Shown: positions 17,574 to 26,703, counted from the first letter of the stretch. The stretch: 64,000 nt of DNA from Sva-07 sp963728355 (GCA_963728355.1 CAVSJQ010000022.1:372001-436000); one strand, 5' to 3'. Notes: a model not told the origin generated them from the letters alone. Numbers and translations are program-made.

Positions 17574-17933
17574 ATGATTGCCCGATGGTTGAGCGGCGCG
17601 GCGATCGTGGTCGGCGCAGCGCTCATCGGACTCGTCGTCTGGGTCGTCGGCCTGAAGGGCCTTTCCAACGTAGCGGAATCCACCTGTCTCGCCGATCTCG
17701 ATGGTCGCCGCTCATATGGCGCGTATCAGACATCCGCCACGCTCTGGCCGCCGTCATTCGAATGCCACTTGTTCGGAAACTCGGTCGAGCCGATCGTTGT
17801 ACAGCACCCGCTCGGGGCGATCGTGGCGTTCGGCTGGGTTGTGCTGGTTCCCGTCCTCTACGCATCTGCGACACTGGCCCTCACGCTGCGTTGGGTACGC
17901 GCGGCGCGCCCCCGGCCCGACATGCAGCTGTGA
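17574..17933 (+). CDS. Small two-helix membrane protein
   Basis: A 119-residue ORF from ATG 17574 with an N-terminal helix (about residues 6-27), an extracytoplasmic loop with C38 and C63 (STCLADLDG, SFECHLFGN) that could form a disulfide, and a second helix (about residues 84-108). No family recognised. It lies alone between accessory fragments. Confidence 0.5.
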   Translation: MIARWLSGAAIVVGAALIGLVVWVVGLKGLSNVAESTCLADLDGRRSYGAYQTSATLWPPSFECHLFGNSVEPIVVQHPLGAIVAFGWVVLVPVLYASATLALTLRWVRAARPRPDMQL

Positions 17934-18185
17934 AACCGGCGTCACGGTGAGGGTGATGTTCCCGTGATAGTGCAGTGCACTGCTTGGGCCGTTCCCGAGT
18001 GGACTGTCGGCACTCAGCGACGGGATTGCGCGACCCATTGTCGAGTACCCCCAGACCGGCACGTGAGGGCGATCTTGCTGGTGACGACCGCGCTGGGCGG
18101 CGGTTGTTGTGCCGTTCGTGCGTCGGGCCCCGTTGGCTCGGCTGCCGTCTGAGCACATTGCGACCCCCGGTCCGTGGCGCACGTG

Positions 18186-18434
18186 CTAGCGGACCGTCCA
18201 GAACGGCTCCGTGCGAAGGTCGGCAGGATCCATGTCGGGGCTCGATTCGGTCACGTAGACCTCCCACAGGTCAGCACCGGGTGTGAGACCCTGGTCGGCG
18301 ATCGATGTCTTGTCCTTCGAGCACGATGGCCAGCTCGGAGAACGAGGGTCGAAGAAGTCGGCGATCTCGGCCATGGGCACGACACCATGGATCACCGCAG
18401 TCATGGTCTCGTTGGCCAGTTCGGGTCTGGTCAT
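18186..18434 (-). pseudogene. GyrI-like effector-binding domain remnant
   Basis: Starts well with TRPELANETMTAVIHG and VPMAEIADFFD, the N-terminal half of GyrI-like proteins, and ends with GADLWEVYVTESSPDMDPA, their C-terminal signature. Between them about 80 residues are missing. The joining region reads correctly in another frame (SFSELAIVLEGQD, about 18346-18310). So there is a frame change near 18350 and an internal deletion. An ORF of 97 residues survives but is unlikely to fold as the family does. Confidence 0.65.
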
Positions 18435-18529
18435 GATCATGTCCCCCATGCCATCACTGACGGTCCTGGTGCTGCGCACTCATCGCGACGCCCCAGCATC
18501 GCCGCGCCTCGAACCGCCGGCTGCGCGCG

Positions 18530-18820
18530 TCAGCTGAGGCGTTGCTCCAAGTGGACGACCACGTCGTCGCCGTCGCTCTTGCCGATGGCCTTGCGTATGG
18601 CAGCGGCGATGGGGAGCTTGTGGGTGCCGTCGCCGAGCGCCATGAACGAGCTGCGAAACGCTACGTCGTCGACGGTACCGGCGACCTTGACGAGACAGCG
18701 GGTGCCGAGCACGGTGGCGGAGTCGGGCAGCTGAACGCACGTCCATGTGTCGCCCTGGCGTACTCGCCCCTACGTGGCAGTGAACGTGATGTCCAACGGT
18801 CTGATTGTGGACTTGGTCAA
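18530..18820 (-). pseudogene. DUF1905 family gene interrupted by an in-frame TAG
   Basis: A strong ribosome binding site AAGGAGG at 18832-18826 lies 5 bases before TTG at 18820, opening a frame that reads LTKSTIRPLDITFTAT, then TAG at 18772-18770, then continues in frame with GRVRQGDTWTCVQLPDSA and the DUF1905 core (VAGTVDDVAFRSSFMALGDG, LPIAAAIRKAIGKSDGDDV) to TGA at 18530. DUF1905 is a small family of unknown role. Without the amber codon this would be an intact protein of about 96 residues. It is either a fresh pseudogene or a sequencing error; internal initiation could give only a fragment. Confidence 0.7.
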
Positions 18821-18832
18821 GGCGTCCTCCTT

Positions 18833-19210
18833 CCCTGTTCACTCCTGATGGTGGCAGCGATGCGCCCACGACATCGTCTGAACGTACTGACGAGGCTCGG
18901 TCTACGGATTCATCGGAGTGTGAGCGCCCCGAGTCCGGCTGAACCGACCGGGCGAGGCTGCCGGATCAAGACGACACAACGCCCACGACGAACGCACCCG
19001 GACGCGCCGTCTCGGACGAGATGATCTCGCGCCACGGTTGGGCCGCGCTCGCGCGCTCTGCCAGGCCCGCTGGACGGCATTCCGCGTGTCGAAGTGTGTG
19101 GCCCGCTCGGTGTGCGCGGGCCGGGTGCATTCCTGGCGTTGGCTGAGGTCTGCGATGATTCGGCGGTGTGTTCGGCGTCACGATCCATCGTCGGCCGAGA
19201 CGAGCCCTGG
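18833..19210 (+). other. Non-coding gap, nothing recognised
   Basis: About 380 bases between the DUF1905 remnant and the livM stop. Open frames here are short and arginine-rich with no recognisable motif. It presumably includes the promoter of the DUF1905 gene on the left. No hairpin with a T-run was seen after livM. Confidence 0.5.
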
Positions 19211-20314
19211 TCAAGGGCGGGCGTGGCCGGCTGCCGCCCGAATGCGGACGACGAGGCTGGCGACGCCACCCGGCGCGAACAGCACGAGCAGGATGAACAG
19301 GACACCGAGAACGAACAGCGGATCCGACACGGTGCGCTCCATCCACTCGGGCAGACCGTCGAGTGCACCGGACGTGCCGAGCGCGTTCAGGCGCAACGTC
19401 AGGATGCCGTAGATGAATCCGCCGAGCGCGGCGCCCCAGAGGCGTCCCGCACCACCGACCACCACCATGATGAGCAGGGCGAGGGTGAAGTCAGCGGATG
19501 CGACGCTCGGAGAGGCCCCACGAGCGAGCACCAGAAAGACGGAGCCGCCGAGCCCGGCGAGTGCGGCACCCAGCGTGAACGAGACCAGCTTGAAGCGATA
19601 GGGAACGAGACCGAGCAGTTCGACGCGATCTTCATTCTCGCGGATTGCCTGCCAGGTACGTCCAGCATGTGAGCCGACGGCGAACCACGACACCAGGAAA
19701 ACGGCGACCGCGTAAGCGAGCGCCAGCCAGAACACCCAGCGTATGTTGACCACGCCGCGCAGCACGTCCGGAAGTTGGTCGCTGACGATTGCGAGGCCCT
19801 CCTCGCCACCCGTGATGCCGAGCGGATCGGAGAGCAGGAAGAAGATCAACGCCTCGCCGAACGCCAGCGTCACCATGGCGAACGCAATCCCGCGAGCACG
19901 CAGCGAGACGGCGCCGATCAGGGCGGCCGCGGTCGCGGTCGCGATCACGGCGATGAGGGTCGCCACCGCGAATGGGAGGTCGGCATGGTCCATCAGGAGG
20001 TTCGTGCCGTAGACGCCGAAGGCGAAGAACATCGCGTGGCCGAGCGACAGCAGCCCGGTGTAGCCGAAGACGAGATCGTAGGAGATCGCCACCCCGATGT
20101 ACACGAGCGCGATCCCGAGGATTTGCAGTGAACCCGGACTGGAAATGTCGCCGGGCAGCAACACCGGGACGGGAGAGTCGATGAACGGCAAGAGTGCGAA
20201 GAGGACGGTGAGGGTGAGACCGATCAGCAACCCCGGACTCGGTCGGGAGGGTCGCTTCTCCTTTGAGAACGTAGGGATCGCGCCAGTGGTTTCGCCAACC
20301 AGGTCGAATGGCAT
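19211..20314 (-). CDS. livM: Branched-chain amino acid-type ABC permease LivM (cassette 1)
   Basis: Inner-membrane permease of 367 residues from the LivM family. It shows GYTGLLSLGHAMFFAFGVYG, the family's early signature, LPFAV/LRARGIAFAMVTLAFGE, and the EAA-like loop WQAIRENEDRVELLGL. The ATG at 20314 shares one base with the livH stop (TGATG). It is the last gene of the cassette SBP-livG-livF-livH-livM, all on the minus strand. The real substrate (branched-chain amino acids, amides, urea or others) cannot be told from this. Confidence 0.92.
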   Translation of the reverse strand: MPFDLVGETTGAIPTFSKEKRPSRPSPGLLIGLTLTVLFALLPFIDSPVPVLLPGDISSPGSLQILGIALVYIGVAISYDLVFGYTGLLSLGHAMFFAFGVYGTNLLMDHADLPFAVATLIAVIATATAAALIGAVSLRARGIAFAMVTLAFGEALIFFLLSDPLGITGGEEGLAIVSDQLPDVLRGVVNIRWVFWLALAYAVAVFLVSWFAVGSHAGRTWQAIRENEDRVELLGLVPYRFKLVSFTLGAALAGLGGSVFLVLARGASPSVASADFTLALLIMVVVGGAGRLWGAALGGFIYGILTLRLNALGTSGALDGLPEWMERTVSDPLFVLGVLFILLVLFAPGGVASLVVRIRAAAGHARP

Positions 20315-21201
20315 CAGCGGGCAACCCTTCCGAGTAGACCCTGCGGTCGGAGGAGCAGGACGATTGCGAGGAGAGCGACCACGGCGATATCGCCGAGTCC
20401 GGTGATCATGTAGTAGTTGACGAACTGCTGGGTCATCGCCACGAGCACCGCAGCGACGGCGGTGCCGCTGATCGAACCGAGCCCGCCGATGACCACGACA
20501 ATGATGCCGAAGATCAACTGCCCGCTGCCGAATGCGGGCGTGACGCCGTTGAAGTAGACCGCACCGAGCGCGCCGCCCACCGCTGCCAACAAGCCACCGA
20601 TGGCGAAGACGAGCGTGAAGCTCTGCCCCACGTCGATACCGAGCGCCGACACCATCTGGCGATTCTCCACACCTGCCCGGATGATCAGGCCATGCCGTGT
20701 GAATCGCAGGAACGAAAGGAGCCCGACGAGAAGAGCGACGGCAACGCCGAGGATCAGTAGCCGATTGTTGGGAATGTTCGCGCCGAAGACCTCGACAGTT
20801 CCCACGAACCAGTCAGGTTGGACGATGTACTTGGGTTCGTAGGTGAAGATCCCACCGAGCAGCGCGACGATCACGAACGACAGCCCGATCGTGATCAGGA
20901 TTTGCGAGAGGTGGTTTCCGTAGTTTCGAGCGATCAGCGTCTTTTCGACGACCGCACCGACCGCGACCCCAACTCCTGCTGCCACCACCACAGCCACGAC
21001 GAAACGCATCGTCAGCGGACCGATCGCGGTGAAGTTCTGCATCGTCCACCACGCTGCGTAGCCCCCGATGCCGAAGAACGCCCCGTGAGCGAGGTTCAAG
21101 ACATCCATCAGTCCAAAGATCAGAGAGAGGCCTGCGGCGAGGAGGAAGTACAGCCCGGCCAGTCCGAGCGACGTGACGAAGATCAGCACGAAGGTGCTCA
21201 C
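20314..21201 (-). CDS. livH: Branched-chain amino acid-type ABC permease LivH (cassette 1)
   Basis: LivH-family permease of 295 residues with about eight hydrophobic helices. The signature GLMDVLNLAHGAFFGIGGYAA is near residues 30-50, and RAGVENRQMVSALGIDV is the loop that contacts the ATPase. GTG at 21201 overlaps the livF stop as GTGA. Partner of livM, livF and livG on either side. Confidence 0.92.
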   Translation of the reverse strand: MSTFVLIFVTSLGLAGLYFLLAAGLSLIFGLMDVLNLAHGAFFGIGGYAAWWTMQNFTAIGPLTMRFVVAVVVAAGVGVAVGAVVEKTLIARNYGNHLSQILITIGLSFVIVALLGGIFTYEPKYIVQPDWFVGTVEVFGANIPNNRLLILGVAVALLVGLLSFLRFTRHGLIIRAGVENRQMVSALGIDVGQSFTLVFAIGGLLAAVGGALGAVYFNGVTPAFGSGQLIFGIIVVVIGGLGSISGTAVAAVLVAMTQQFVNYYMITGLGDIAVVALLAIVLLLRPQGLLGRVAR

Positions 21202-21953
21202 GTGCCACCACCAACGCCGGCCACTCCGAGGAAGCGGTGGGCGAGTTCCGGATCGTCGAAGAGATCGTTCATCGGGCCGCTGTGCACGACCCGACCGGAA
21301 TCGAGGACGACAATTTCCGATGCGAGGCGCCGCGCCACCTGCAGATTCTGTTCGACCAGCAGAATCGTCGTGTCAGCCGCGGCACGCTCCAGTGCCTTCA
21401 CGACCTCGGTGACGACGATCGGGGCCAAACCCTTGCTTGGTTCGTCGATCAGCAGCAGTCGGTTCGGGTTGAGCAGCGCACGTGCGATCGCCACCATCTG
21501 TTGCTGTCCACCCGAGAGGGTGCCGGCACGTTGTTCTCGCCGTTCGTGCAGTTCGGGGAACAAGTCGTGAACGAGGTCGATCCGTTCGTCGGCTTCAGGG
21601 GTGCGAATCGCCAGGCGAAAGTTCTCCGCCACGGTGAGTTGACCGAAGACCTCGCGGTCCTCAGGGACGTAGCCGATGCTCTGTCGAACGACGCGATGCG
21701 TGGGCATGCCGAGCAATTCGACACCGTCGAACCGCACCGAGCCGGTACCAGGAAGGAGCCCGAGCATCGTCAACAGCGTGGTGGTCTTGCCGGCACCGTT
21801 CCGGCCGAGCAGGGCCGTGACACGGTTCGGCAGGACGTCGAAGGACACATCGGAAAGGATGTGAGCACCGGCGCGATGGACCTCGAGGTCGCGGACCTCG
21901 ACCAAGGGTTGCTCAACAGCGCTCACCTCGCCGGAGTGGAAGGACGCGGTCAC
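21198..21953 (-). CDS. livF: ABC transporter ATP-binding protein LivF (cassette 1)
   Basis: ATPase subunit of 251 residues. Walker A is GRNGAGKTT, the ABC signature is LSGGQQQM and Walker B is LLLIDEP; YVPEDREVFGQLTVAEN is the LivF-type Q-loop region. GTG at 21953 overlaps the livG stop as GTGA. It pairs with LivG to drive the LivH/LivM channel at the cytoplasmic face. Confidence 0.94.
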   Translation of the reverse strand: MTASFHSGEVSAVEQPLVEVRDLEVHRAGAHILSDVSFDVLPNRVTALLGRNGAGKTTTLLTMLGLLPGTGSVRFDGVELLGMPTHRVVRQSIGYVPEDREVFGQLTVAENFRLAIRTPEADERIDLVHDLFPELHERREQRAGTLSGGQQQMVAIARALLNPNRLLLIDEPSKGLAPIVVTEVVKALERAAADTTILLVEQNLQVARRLASEIVVLDSGRVVHSGPMNDLFDDPELAHRFLGVAGVGGGT

Positions 21954-22756
21954 AGTTCGGCTCCGAGGTACGCATCGCGCACGGTGGTGTCGCTCATGAC
22001 CACGTCGGGGGTGTCGCAGGTGAGGAGCTCTCCGTGGTGCATCACGGCGATTCGGTCGGACATGTCGGTGACGAGTTCCATCCGATGTTCGACCATCACA
22101 ACGGTGCGTCCGCGATCGTGGACGGCGCGAACGACGTCGACCAACGGCCCGACTTCCTCCGCGCTGACACCTGCGGTGGGTTCATCGAGCAGCAGAACCT
22201 GTGGGTCGCCGCACAGTACGACCGCGATCTCGAGCTTGCGTTTGTCGCCATGGTTGAGCCCGGCGACCGGCTCGTCGGAGCGCGATGCGAGTCCGACCTC
22301 ACCCAGCATCGCCTGGGCGCGTTCACTCGCAGCGTCGGATCGCGATGGTCGTCGCCAAAGGGATCCCGAACCGTCGACAGCGGCCTGCGCGGCAAGGCGC
22401 GCGTTCTCGTGGACGGTCAGCCCAGGGAACAGGCTCGATGTCTGGAACGTACGCCCGAGCCCGAGCCGGGTGCGCAGCGCCGGGCGCATCGAGGTGATGT
22501 CGATGCCGGCGAACTCGATCGTGCCGGCCGTGGGCTTGTGCACGCCGGACAGCAAGTTGATGATCGTCGTCTTGCCGGCGCCGTTGGGGCCGATGATCGA
22601 CAGGAATTCGCCGGCGCGGACATCGATGCAGACGTCTTTGACAATGGTGAAGCCGCCCACCTGCCACGCCAGGTCGGTGGTGCGCAGCACGGTTCTGTGT
22701 TGCGCACCACCGATACCTGACGACGGCGGCGGATCGGCGGTGACACGTTCGGTCAT
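21950..22756 (-). CDS. livG: ABC transporter ATP-binding protein LivG (cassette 1)
   Basis: ATPase subunit of 268 residues. Walker A GPNGAGKTT, Walker B VLLLDEPTAG and the LivG-type RTFQTSSLFPGLTVHEN are clear. The signature motif is degenerate: LNHGDKRKLE where most ABC proteins have LSGGQ, which is seen in many LivG-like proteins. It starts at ATG 22756, 37 bases after the substrate-binding protein stop, and is coupled to livF. Confidence 0.93.
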   Translation of the reverse strand: MTERVTADPPPSSGIGGAQHRTVLRTTDLAWQVGGFTIVKDVCIDVRAGEFLSIIGPNGAGKTTIINLLSGVHKPTAGTIEFAGIDITSMRPALRTRLGLGRTFQTSSLFPGLTVHENARLAAQAAVDGSGSLWRRPSRSDAASERAQAMLGEVGLASRSDEPVAGLNHGDKRKLEIAVVLCGDPQVLLLDEPTAGVSAEEVGPLVDVVRAVHDRGRTVVMVEHRMELVTDMSDRIAVMHHGELLTCDTPDVVMSDTTVRDAYLGAEL

Positions 22757-22793
22757 CGGGTGATCCGTGGAGCTGATCAGCTGTCGATCGTGC

Positions 22794-24101
22794 TCACTGC
22801 TCCGGGGGAGCGACCGTGGAAGCGTCGATGGTGTCGAGCAGTTCAGGTACCCACGTGCCCCCGTCGTCGGTCAATGTCACGGTGAACATCGGCTGCAGCA
22901 TCGCGTGGTCTGACGCCCGGATCTCCTGCGCTCCCTTGGGGGCGTCGAACGACCATCCCTCGAGCGCAGCGATCATCCCGGCGACATCATCAGCCTCAGC
23001 AGACTCGAGGGCGTGCACGATCATCTGCGACGTCACGAAGCCATCCGGCGTGAAGAGGTCAGGTTGGTCGACGGCGTCGTTCAGGGCATCGTTCACCGGG
23101 TTGTCGAGCGTGCCCGGCGTGTAGTGCGACAGGAACTCGATGCCCGACGGATCGGCGCCGTAGGCCGAGTACGAGGCGACATCTCCGAGCCCGGTCGTCA
23201 CGGTCGTTGCATCGAAGACTCCCTGCTGGGTGAGTGCCTGCCACATAGCGGCAGTGGTCTCGCCGGCCCATGCCACGAAGAGCAGATCGGGATCGGCATC
23301 GAGGATTTGTTGGGCACTGGGAGTGAACTCCGTGGTCGTTGCAGGCACCAGGATGCTGTCGACCTCGGCGCCGGCTCCGCCGAGGATGGCTTCGACGGCG
23401 GCAACGTTGCCTTCACCGAAGGCGCCGTCTTGTGCGAACACCAACACCTTCGAACCGTCGACGGAGTCGAGGAGCTGCGATGCGGTGGCGACATCCTGAT
23501 AGGTCTGTCGCCCGGCGCGGAACGTGTTGGCGTTGATCCCGGTGATGGCATCGGCAGCCGCGGCACCCGAGATGTAGAGAATGTTGTTCTCCTCGGCGAA
23601 CGGAGCCAGTTGGAGCGCGATGCCCGAGGACGCCGTGCCAGCGATGATCGAGATATTCCGACCCACGAGATCGGTTGCGGCCGAGATTGCTTTCTCGGGG
23701 TCGCCGCCGTCATCGACGATCTCGTACTCGATCGGATGGCCGTTGACGACGCGGGTACCGTCGGTGGCGTAGTCGAGTCCGGCTTCGAGGCCCTCGAGGT
23801 ACGTCTGGCCGTACACCGAGAGCGGGCCGGTGACCGACGTGACGATGCCGACCGTGATCGGGTCGCCTGTCGCTTCTTCGGGCTGGTCCGAGCCGGAGGC
23901 CGTCGCTTCCGTGGTCCCCGTGACGGCGTCGGCCGTATCGGCGGTCGTGTCGGACGTGGTGTCGACGGTGGTGGTCTCGCTCGTGCTGACGCTGGCGCTG
24001 TCGTCGTCGCTGCCACAGGCGGCCGCCACGAGTGCGAAAGCTCCAAGGACGACGGCAGCTCGCGCCAACCGCCTGCGTGGATGCGAAGTTCTGATGGTCA
24101 T
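22794..24101 (-). CDS. livK: Branched-chain amino acid-type ABC substrate-binding lipoprotein (cassette 1)
   Basis: Extracytoplasmic binding protein of 435 residues. The signal peptide ends in a lipobox with Cys at residue 29 (LVAAACGSDDD), followed by a threonine/aspartate-rich linker to about residue 78 and then the periplasmic-binding fold (DPITVGIVTSVTGPLSVYGQ). The fold is that of Leu/Ile/Val-binding type I proteins; ligand unknown. It is first in its cassette. The upstream 190 bases hold a perfect 24-bp palindrome and then the divergent tetR gene, suggesting control by that repressor. Confidence 0.92.
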   Translation of the reverse strand: MTIRTSHPRRRLARAAVVLGAFALVAAACGSDDDSASVSTSETTTVDTTSDTTADTADAVTGTTEATASGSDQPEEATGDPITVGIVTSVTGPLSVYGQTYLEGLEAGLDYATDGTRVVNGHPIEYEIVDDGGDPEKAISAATDLVGRNISIIAGTASSGIALQLAPFAEENNILYISGAAAADAITGINANTFRAGRQTYQDVATASQLLDSVDGSKVLVFAQDGAFGEGNVAAVEAILGGAGAEVDSILVPATTTEFTPSAQQILDADPDLLFVAWAGETTAAMWQALTQQGVFDATTVTTGLGDVASYSAYGADPSGIEFLSHYTPGTLDNPVNDALNDAVDQPDLFTPDGFVTSQMIVHALESAEADDVAGMIAALEGWSFDAPKGAQEIRASDHAMLQPMFTVTLTDDGGTWVPELLDTIDASTVAPPEQ

Positions 24102-24153
24102 GTTCGAAGTTCCCCCATGAGTTTGTGGTCGGTGGACGACGATCTGGCTCGAG

Positions 24154-24177
24154 ATCCGAACGATCGATCGTTCGGAT
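24154..24177. promoter_or_regulatory. 24-bp perfect palindrome, likely TetR operator
   Basis: Each half reads ATCCGAACGATC and its reverse complement follows with no spacer. It lies 52 bases upstream of the livK-type start and about 115 bases upstream of the divergent tetR start. A second related palindrome (CCGATCGATCGG) is at 24262-24273, 19 bases before tetR. Both share the core CGATCGATCG. Palindromes of this kind between a TetR gene and a divergent operon are typical operators. Confidence 0.6.
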
Positions 24178-24261
24178 GCTACTGTAGGCGTCGTAGGGTG
24201 AGGGTGTCAATCATGGGAACGACGGGGTGGTCGAATGACGTGGAACGAAAGAGACGATCAA

Positions 24262-24273
24262 CCGATCGATCGG
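24262..24273. promoter_or_regulatory. Second, shorter palindrome near tetR start
   Basis: CCGATCGATCGG is a perfect 12-bp palindrome sharing its central ten bases with the 24-bp palindrome at 24154-24177. Its position just before the tetR start suggests autoregulation, but 12-bp palindromes rich in GATC also arise by chance in high-GC DNA. Confidence 0.4.
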
Positions 24274-24292
24274 AGAACGCGGTGAGGCATTC

Positions 24293-24949
24293 GTGAACGG
24301 CCCACCCGTGCGTCGGTTGGCGACCCGTGCTGTGCTGCTGCCGCCGACAGTCGCGCCTTCGGGTACCCGTGGTGTCGCGCTGAGCTGCGCGCTCGAGCTT
24401 TTCGCCGAACACGGGTTCGCCGGGGCCTCGATCCGCGACATCGCATCGGCCGCGGGGGTGCAACCGGCCACGCTCTACGGTCACTTCCTGTCGAAGGAAC
24501 AGATCCTCGCCGAGATCGTCGAGGCCGCCCACGCAGAGCACTATCGCCGCCTCGCTGCCTCGCTCCTGGCCAGCGACCCGGACCCGATCGAGCAGCTCAC
24601 CGCAGTCGTCCGCGAACACGTGCTCGTCCACGCCGGCTACCCGATGTTGACCGTCGTCGCCAACGCCGAACTCCATGCGCTGTCGTCCGATCTCGGTCGA
24701 GCCGCCCGCGACTACCGCGCGCACAGTGAACAATTGATTCACGACGTCGTGAAGCGCGGAACCGACGTGGGGGTGTTCGAACCGGTCGACACATGGCTCG
24801 CAGTGGCCGCCATCGGTGCGATGGGTATCCGCGTTGCCAACTGGTACACGGACGATTTCGAGACGGGCGCCGAGACTGTCGCCGATACCTACGCCGAGTA
24901 CGCATGCCGGATCGTGGGAGTCCGCACCAGCAGAGGGAGCGCAACATGA
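24293..24949 (+). CDS. TetR family transcriptional regulator
   Basis: A 218-residue repressor-type protein. The helix-turn-helix is at about residues 45-66 (ASIRDIASAAGVQPATLYGHF), preceded by ALSCALELFAEHGF; the C-terminal helical domain is of the usual ligand-binding kind with no clear ligand hint. GTG at 24293 is the start. The stop overlaps the hydrolase start as ATGA. It is divergent from liv cassette 1, and palindromes lie between them, so it probably controls both (inference). Confidence 0.9.
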   Translation: MNGPPVRRLATRAVLLPPTVAPSGTRGVALSCALELFAEHGFAGASIRDIASAAGVQPATLYGHFLSKEQILAEIVEAAHAEHYRRLAASLLASDPDPIEQLTAVVREHVLVHAGYPMLTVVANAELHALSSDLGRAARDYRAHSEQLIHDVVKRGTDVGVFEPVDTWLAVAAIGAMGIRVANWYTDDFETGAETVADTYAEYACRIVGVRTSRGSAT

Positions 24950-25857
24950 ACGCTGGAGCAACCTCGCCGTCGAGCACCTCCCGTTCGATCAACGTGCCGG
25001 TGGAGGGTGGTGATCTCCACGCGCTGATGTGGGGCGACGCTCCAGACCTGCTCGTGTGCCTCCACGGCATCACTGCGTCGGCGGTGTCGATTCAGCCGGT
25101 CGCCGATCGCCTCGTCGATCGGTTCACGGTGGTGGCACCCGACCTCCGCGGCAGGGGGCGCAGTGCAGATCTGCCGGGGCCGTACGGGATGGCGGCCCAT
25201 GCGACCGACGTCATCGCGGTACTCGATCACCTCGCCGTGAAGAGTGCGGCCCTGCTCGGGGAGTCCATGGGAGGTGCCGTGGCGGTCCAGACCGCTGTGA
25301 CGTACCCCGATCGGGTCGGACGTCTGTATCTGATCGATGGTGGCCTCATGTTCGACCTGCCCGACGATGTCGAACCTGACACGGTCGTGGCCGCGGTCCT
25401 CGGTCCCGCCCTCGAACGTCTGCGGCGTACATTTGCGTCGCGTGAGGAGTATCACGACTTCTGGCGATCCCATCCGGCCTTCGCCGCCGAGGAGTGGACG
25501 CCCTACCTCGAAGACTATTTTGACGCTGATCTGGTCGGCAGCCCGCCCGAACTGCGGTCGCGGGTCTCCGAGGCGGCAGTGATGGCCGACGGGCGCGACC
25601 AACTCGTGAACACGGACTTGGCGCGGATCGATGAACTGGCCTGTCCGATCTCACTGGTCCGAGCGCCTCGGAATTTGCTCGACGAGCCCTCGCCACTTTT
25701 TCCCGACGAGGTGGTGGAGCGGGTACGTCAGGGTGTGCCCCAGCTTGTTGACACGGTCGTCGAGGAAGTCAACCATTACACCCTGTTCCTGACAGCTCGT
25801 GGTGCCAACGCGATCGCCTCGGCCGTGGCCCAGCCGTCGCATCAGCTCGGATCTTGA
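24946..25857 (+). CDS. Alpha/beta hydrolase
   Basis: A 303-residue alpha/beta hydrolase. It has LLVCLHGITASA, APDLRGRGRS, the nucleophile elbow LLGESMGGAVA (GESMGG, Ser) and a late EEVNHYTLFL with the likely catalytic His. ATG at 24946 has GGGAG 7 bases upstream and overlaps the tetR stop as ATGA. Its coupling to the TetR gene and closeness to a transporter suggest a role in handling the transported compound (inference). An ester or C-C hydrolase; substrate unknown. Confidence 0.88.
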   Translation: MNAGATSPSSTSRSINVPVEGGDLHALMWGDAPDLLVCLHGITASAVSIQPVADRLVDRFTVVAPDLRGRGRSADLPGPYGMAAHATDVIAVLDHLAVKSAALLGESMGGAVAVQTAVTYPDRVGRLYLIDGGLMFDLPDDVEPDTVVAAVLGPALERLRRTFASREEYHDFWRSHPAFAAEEWTPYLEDYFDADLVGSPPELRSRVSEAAVMADGRDQLVNTDLARIDELACPISLVRAPRNLLDEPSPLFPDEVVERVRQGVPQLVDTVVEEVNHYTLFLTARGANAIASAVAQPSHQLGS

Positions 25858-26370
25858 CGCCATTGCCCAGCGCGCTTTCCGACCGCAGCCACCCAGAGCT
25901 CCGCTGATCCACGGTCATCGATACGTACTCGACGGACTTCTGGAGGCTCCGCACGTGTTCCTGCGTATCGAGAAGAAACCCATCGACCTCTCACACGGCT
26001 CCGCAGCCTGACCCACCTGGCCACCGTGCCCGTGAAAGTACGACGTCGCCCTTGGGCCTCGCAGTTGGTCACGATCGGAGATCGCGCCACAGTGATTGTG
26101 CGTGCCGAGCACCATGCGCTCGTGAGCAATCGAGGCCGCCGGCCGTTCCAGCTTCGTGGCTCCTTTGGTTTCTCACTCTCGCTGGGACGGCGATCGTTGC
26201 TCTGATTGCCTGGTTGGTGAGGCCCCCGACTCGGCGTAGTCGCATCTGCTGGGCGGTGATGGTCGTCTCGTTGGGCCTCTGGCACGGCGACGTGAATATC
26301 GAGTGGGCCGCGATGCGGCGGGGGGCGCCGCCGAGTTGGTGATTCTGGGTGTGTCAAGTGTGCGGGTTCG
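25858..26370. other. Gap with only a weak membrane-like ORF
   Basis: About 510 bases without a confident gene. A plus frame around 26140-26340 encodes a hydrophobic helix (WLLWFLTLAGTAIVALIAWLV) and a second weak one, reading like the tail of a lost membrane protein, but the upstream part of the frame is not protein-like. Nothing else was recognised. Confidence 0.4.
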
Positions 26371-26703
26371 TCAGGTTCCGGCGAGCCCGAGAAACACCAC
26401 GAGAGCACGCGAGAGCCGGATCATGTCATCGTCGCCCAACTCTCCGACACGTTCGCCGAGCTTGGAACGGGGGACGGTAGTGATCTTGTCAATCATCAGC
26501 CGACTGGATTCTCGGATGCCGGTCACCTCGCCGGCCTCGATGAGTAATCGCAGCAGTGGTGCATCGGTCGGGTCAGTGGTGACGGCGCACACGGTCACCG
26601 ATGCGGTGGCGTCGAAGCGGTCATCCTGCACGATGACGACAGGTCGCGGTTTGCCGGCGTAGCCGCTGCCAGCGGATGCGGTCCAGATATCGCCGCGTTT
26701 CAC
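26371..26703 (-). CDS. mazF: MazF/PemK-type toxin (predicted endoribonuclease)
   Basis: A 110-residue toxin of the MazF/PemK family, which cleaves mRNA at short sequences. The N-terminus VKRGDIWTASAGSGYAGKPRPVVIVQDD has the family's RGDIW and KPRPVVIVQ; ICAVTT-type sequence and a C-terminal IDKITTVPRSKLGERVG follow, the latter typical of the family. GTG at 26703 overlaps the antitoxin stop as GTGA, and this position decides the start. Confidence 0.9.
   Translation of the reverse strand: MKRGDIWTASAGSGYAGKPRPVVIVQDDRFDATASVTVCAVTTDPTDAPLLRLLIEAGEVTGIRESSRLMIDKITTVPRSKLGERVGELGDDDMIRLSRALVVFLGLAGT

Noticed and set aside
19094..19672. 192-codon plus-strand frame opposite the end of livM
   Set aside because: Antisense shadow of livM, Glu/Arg-rich without motifs.
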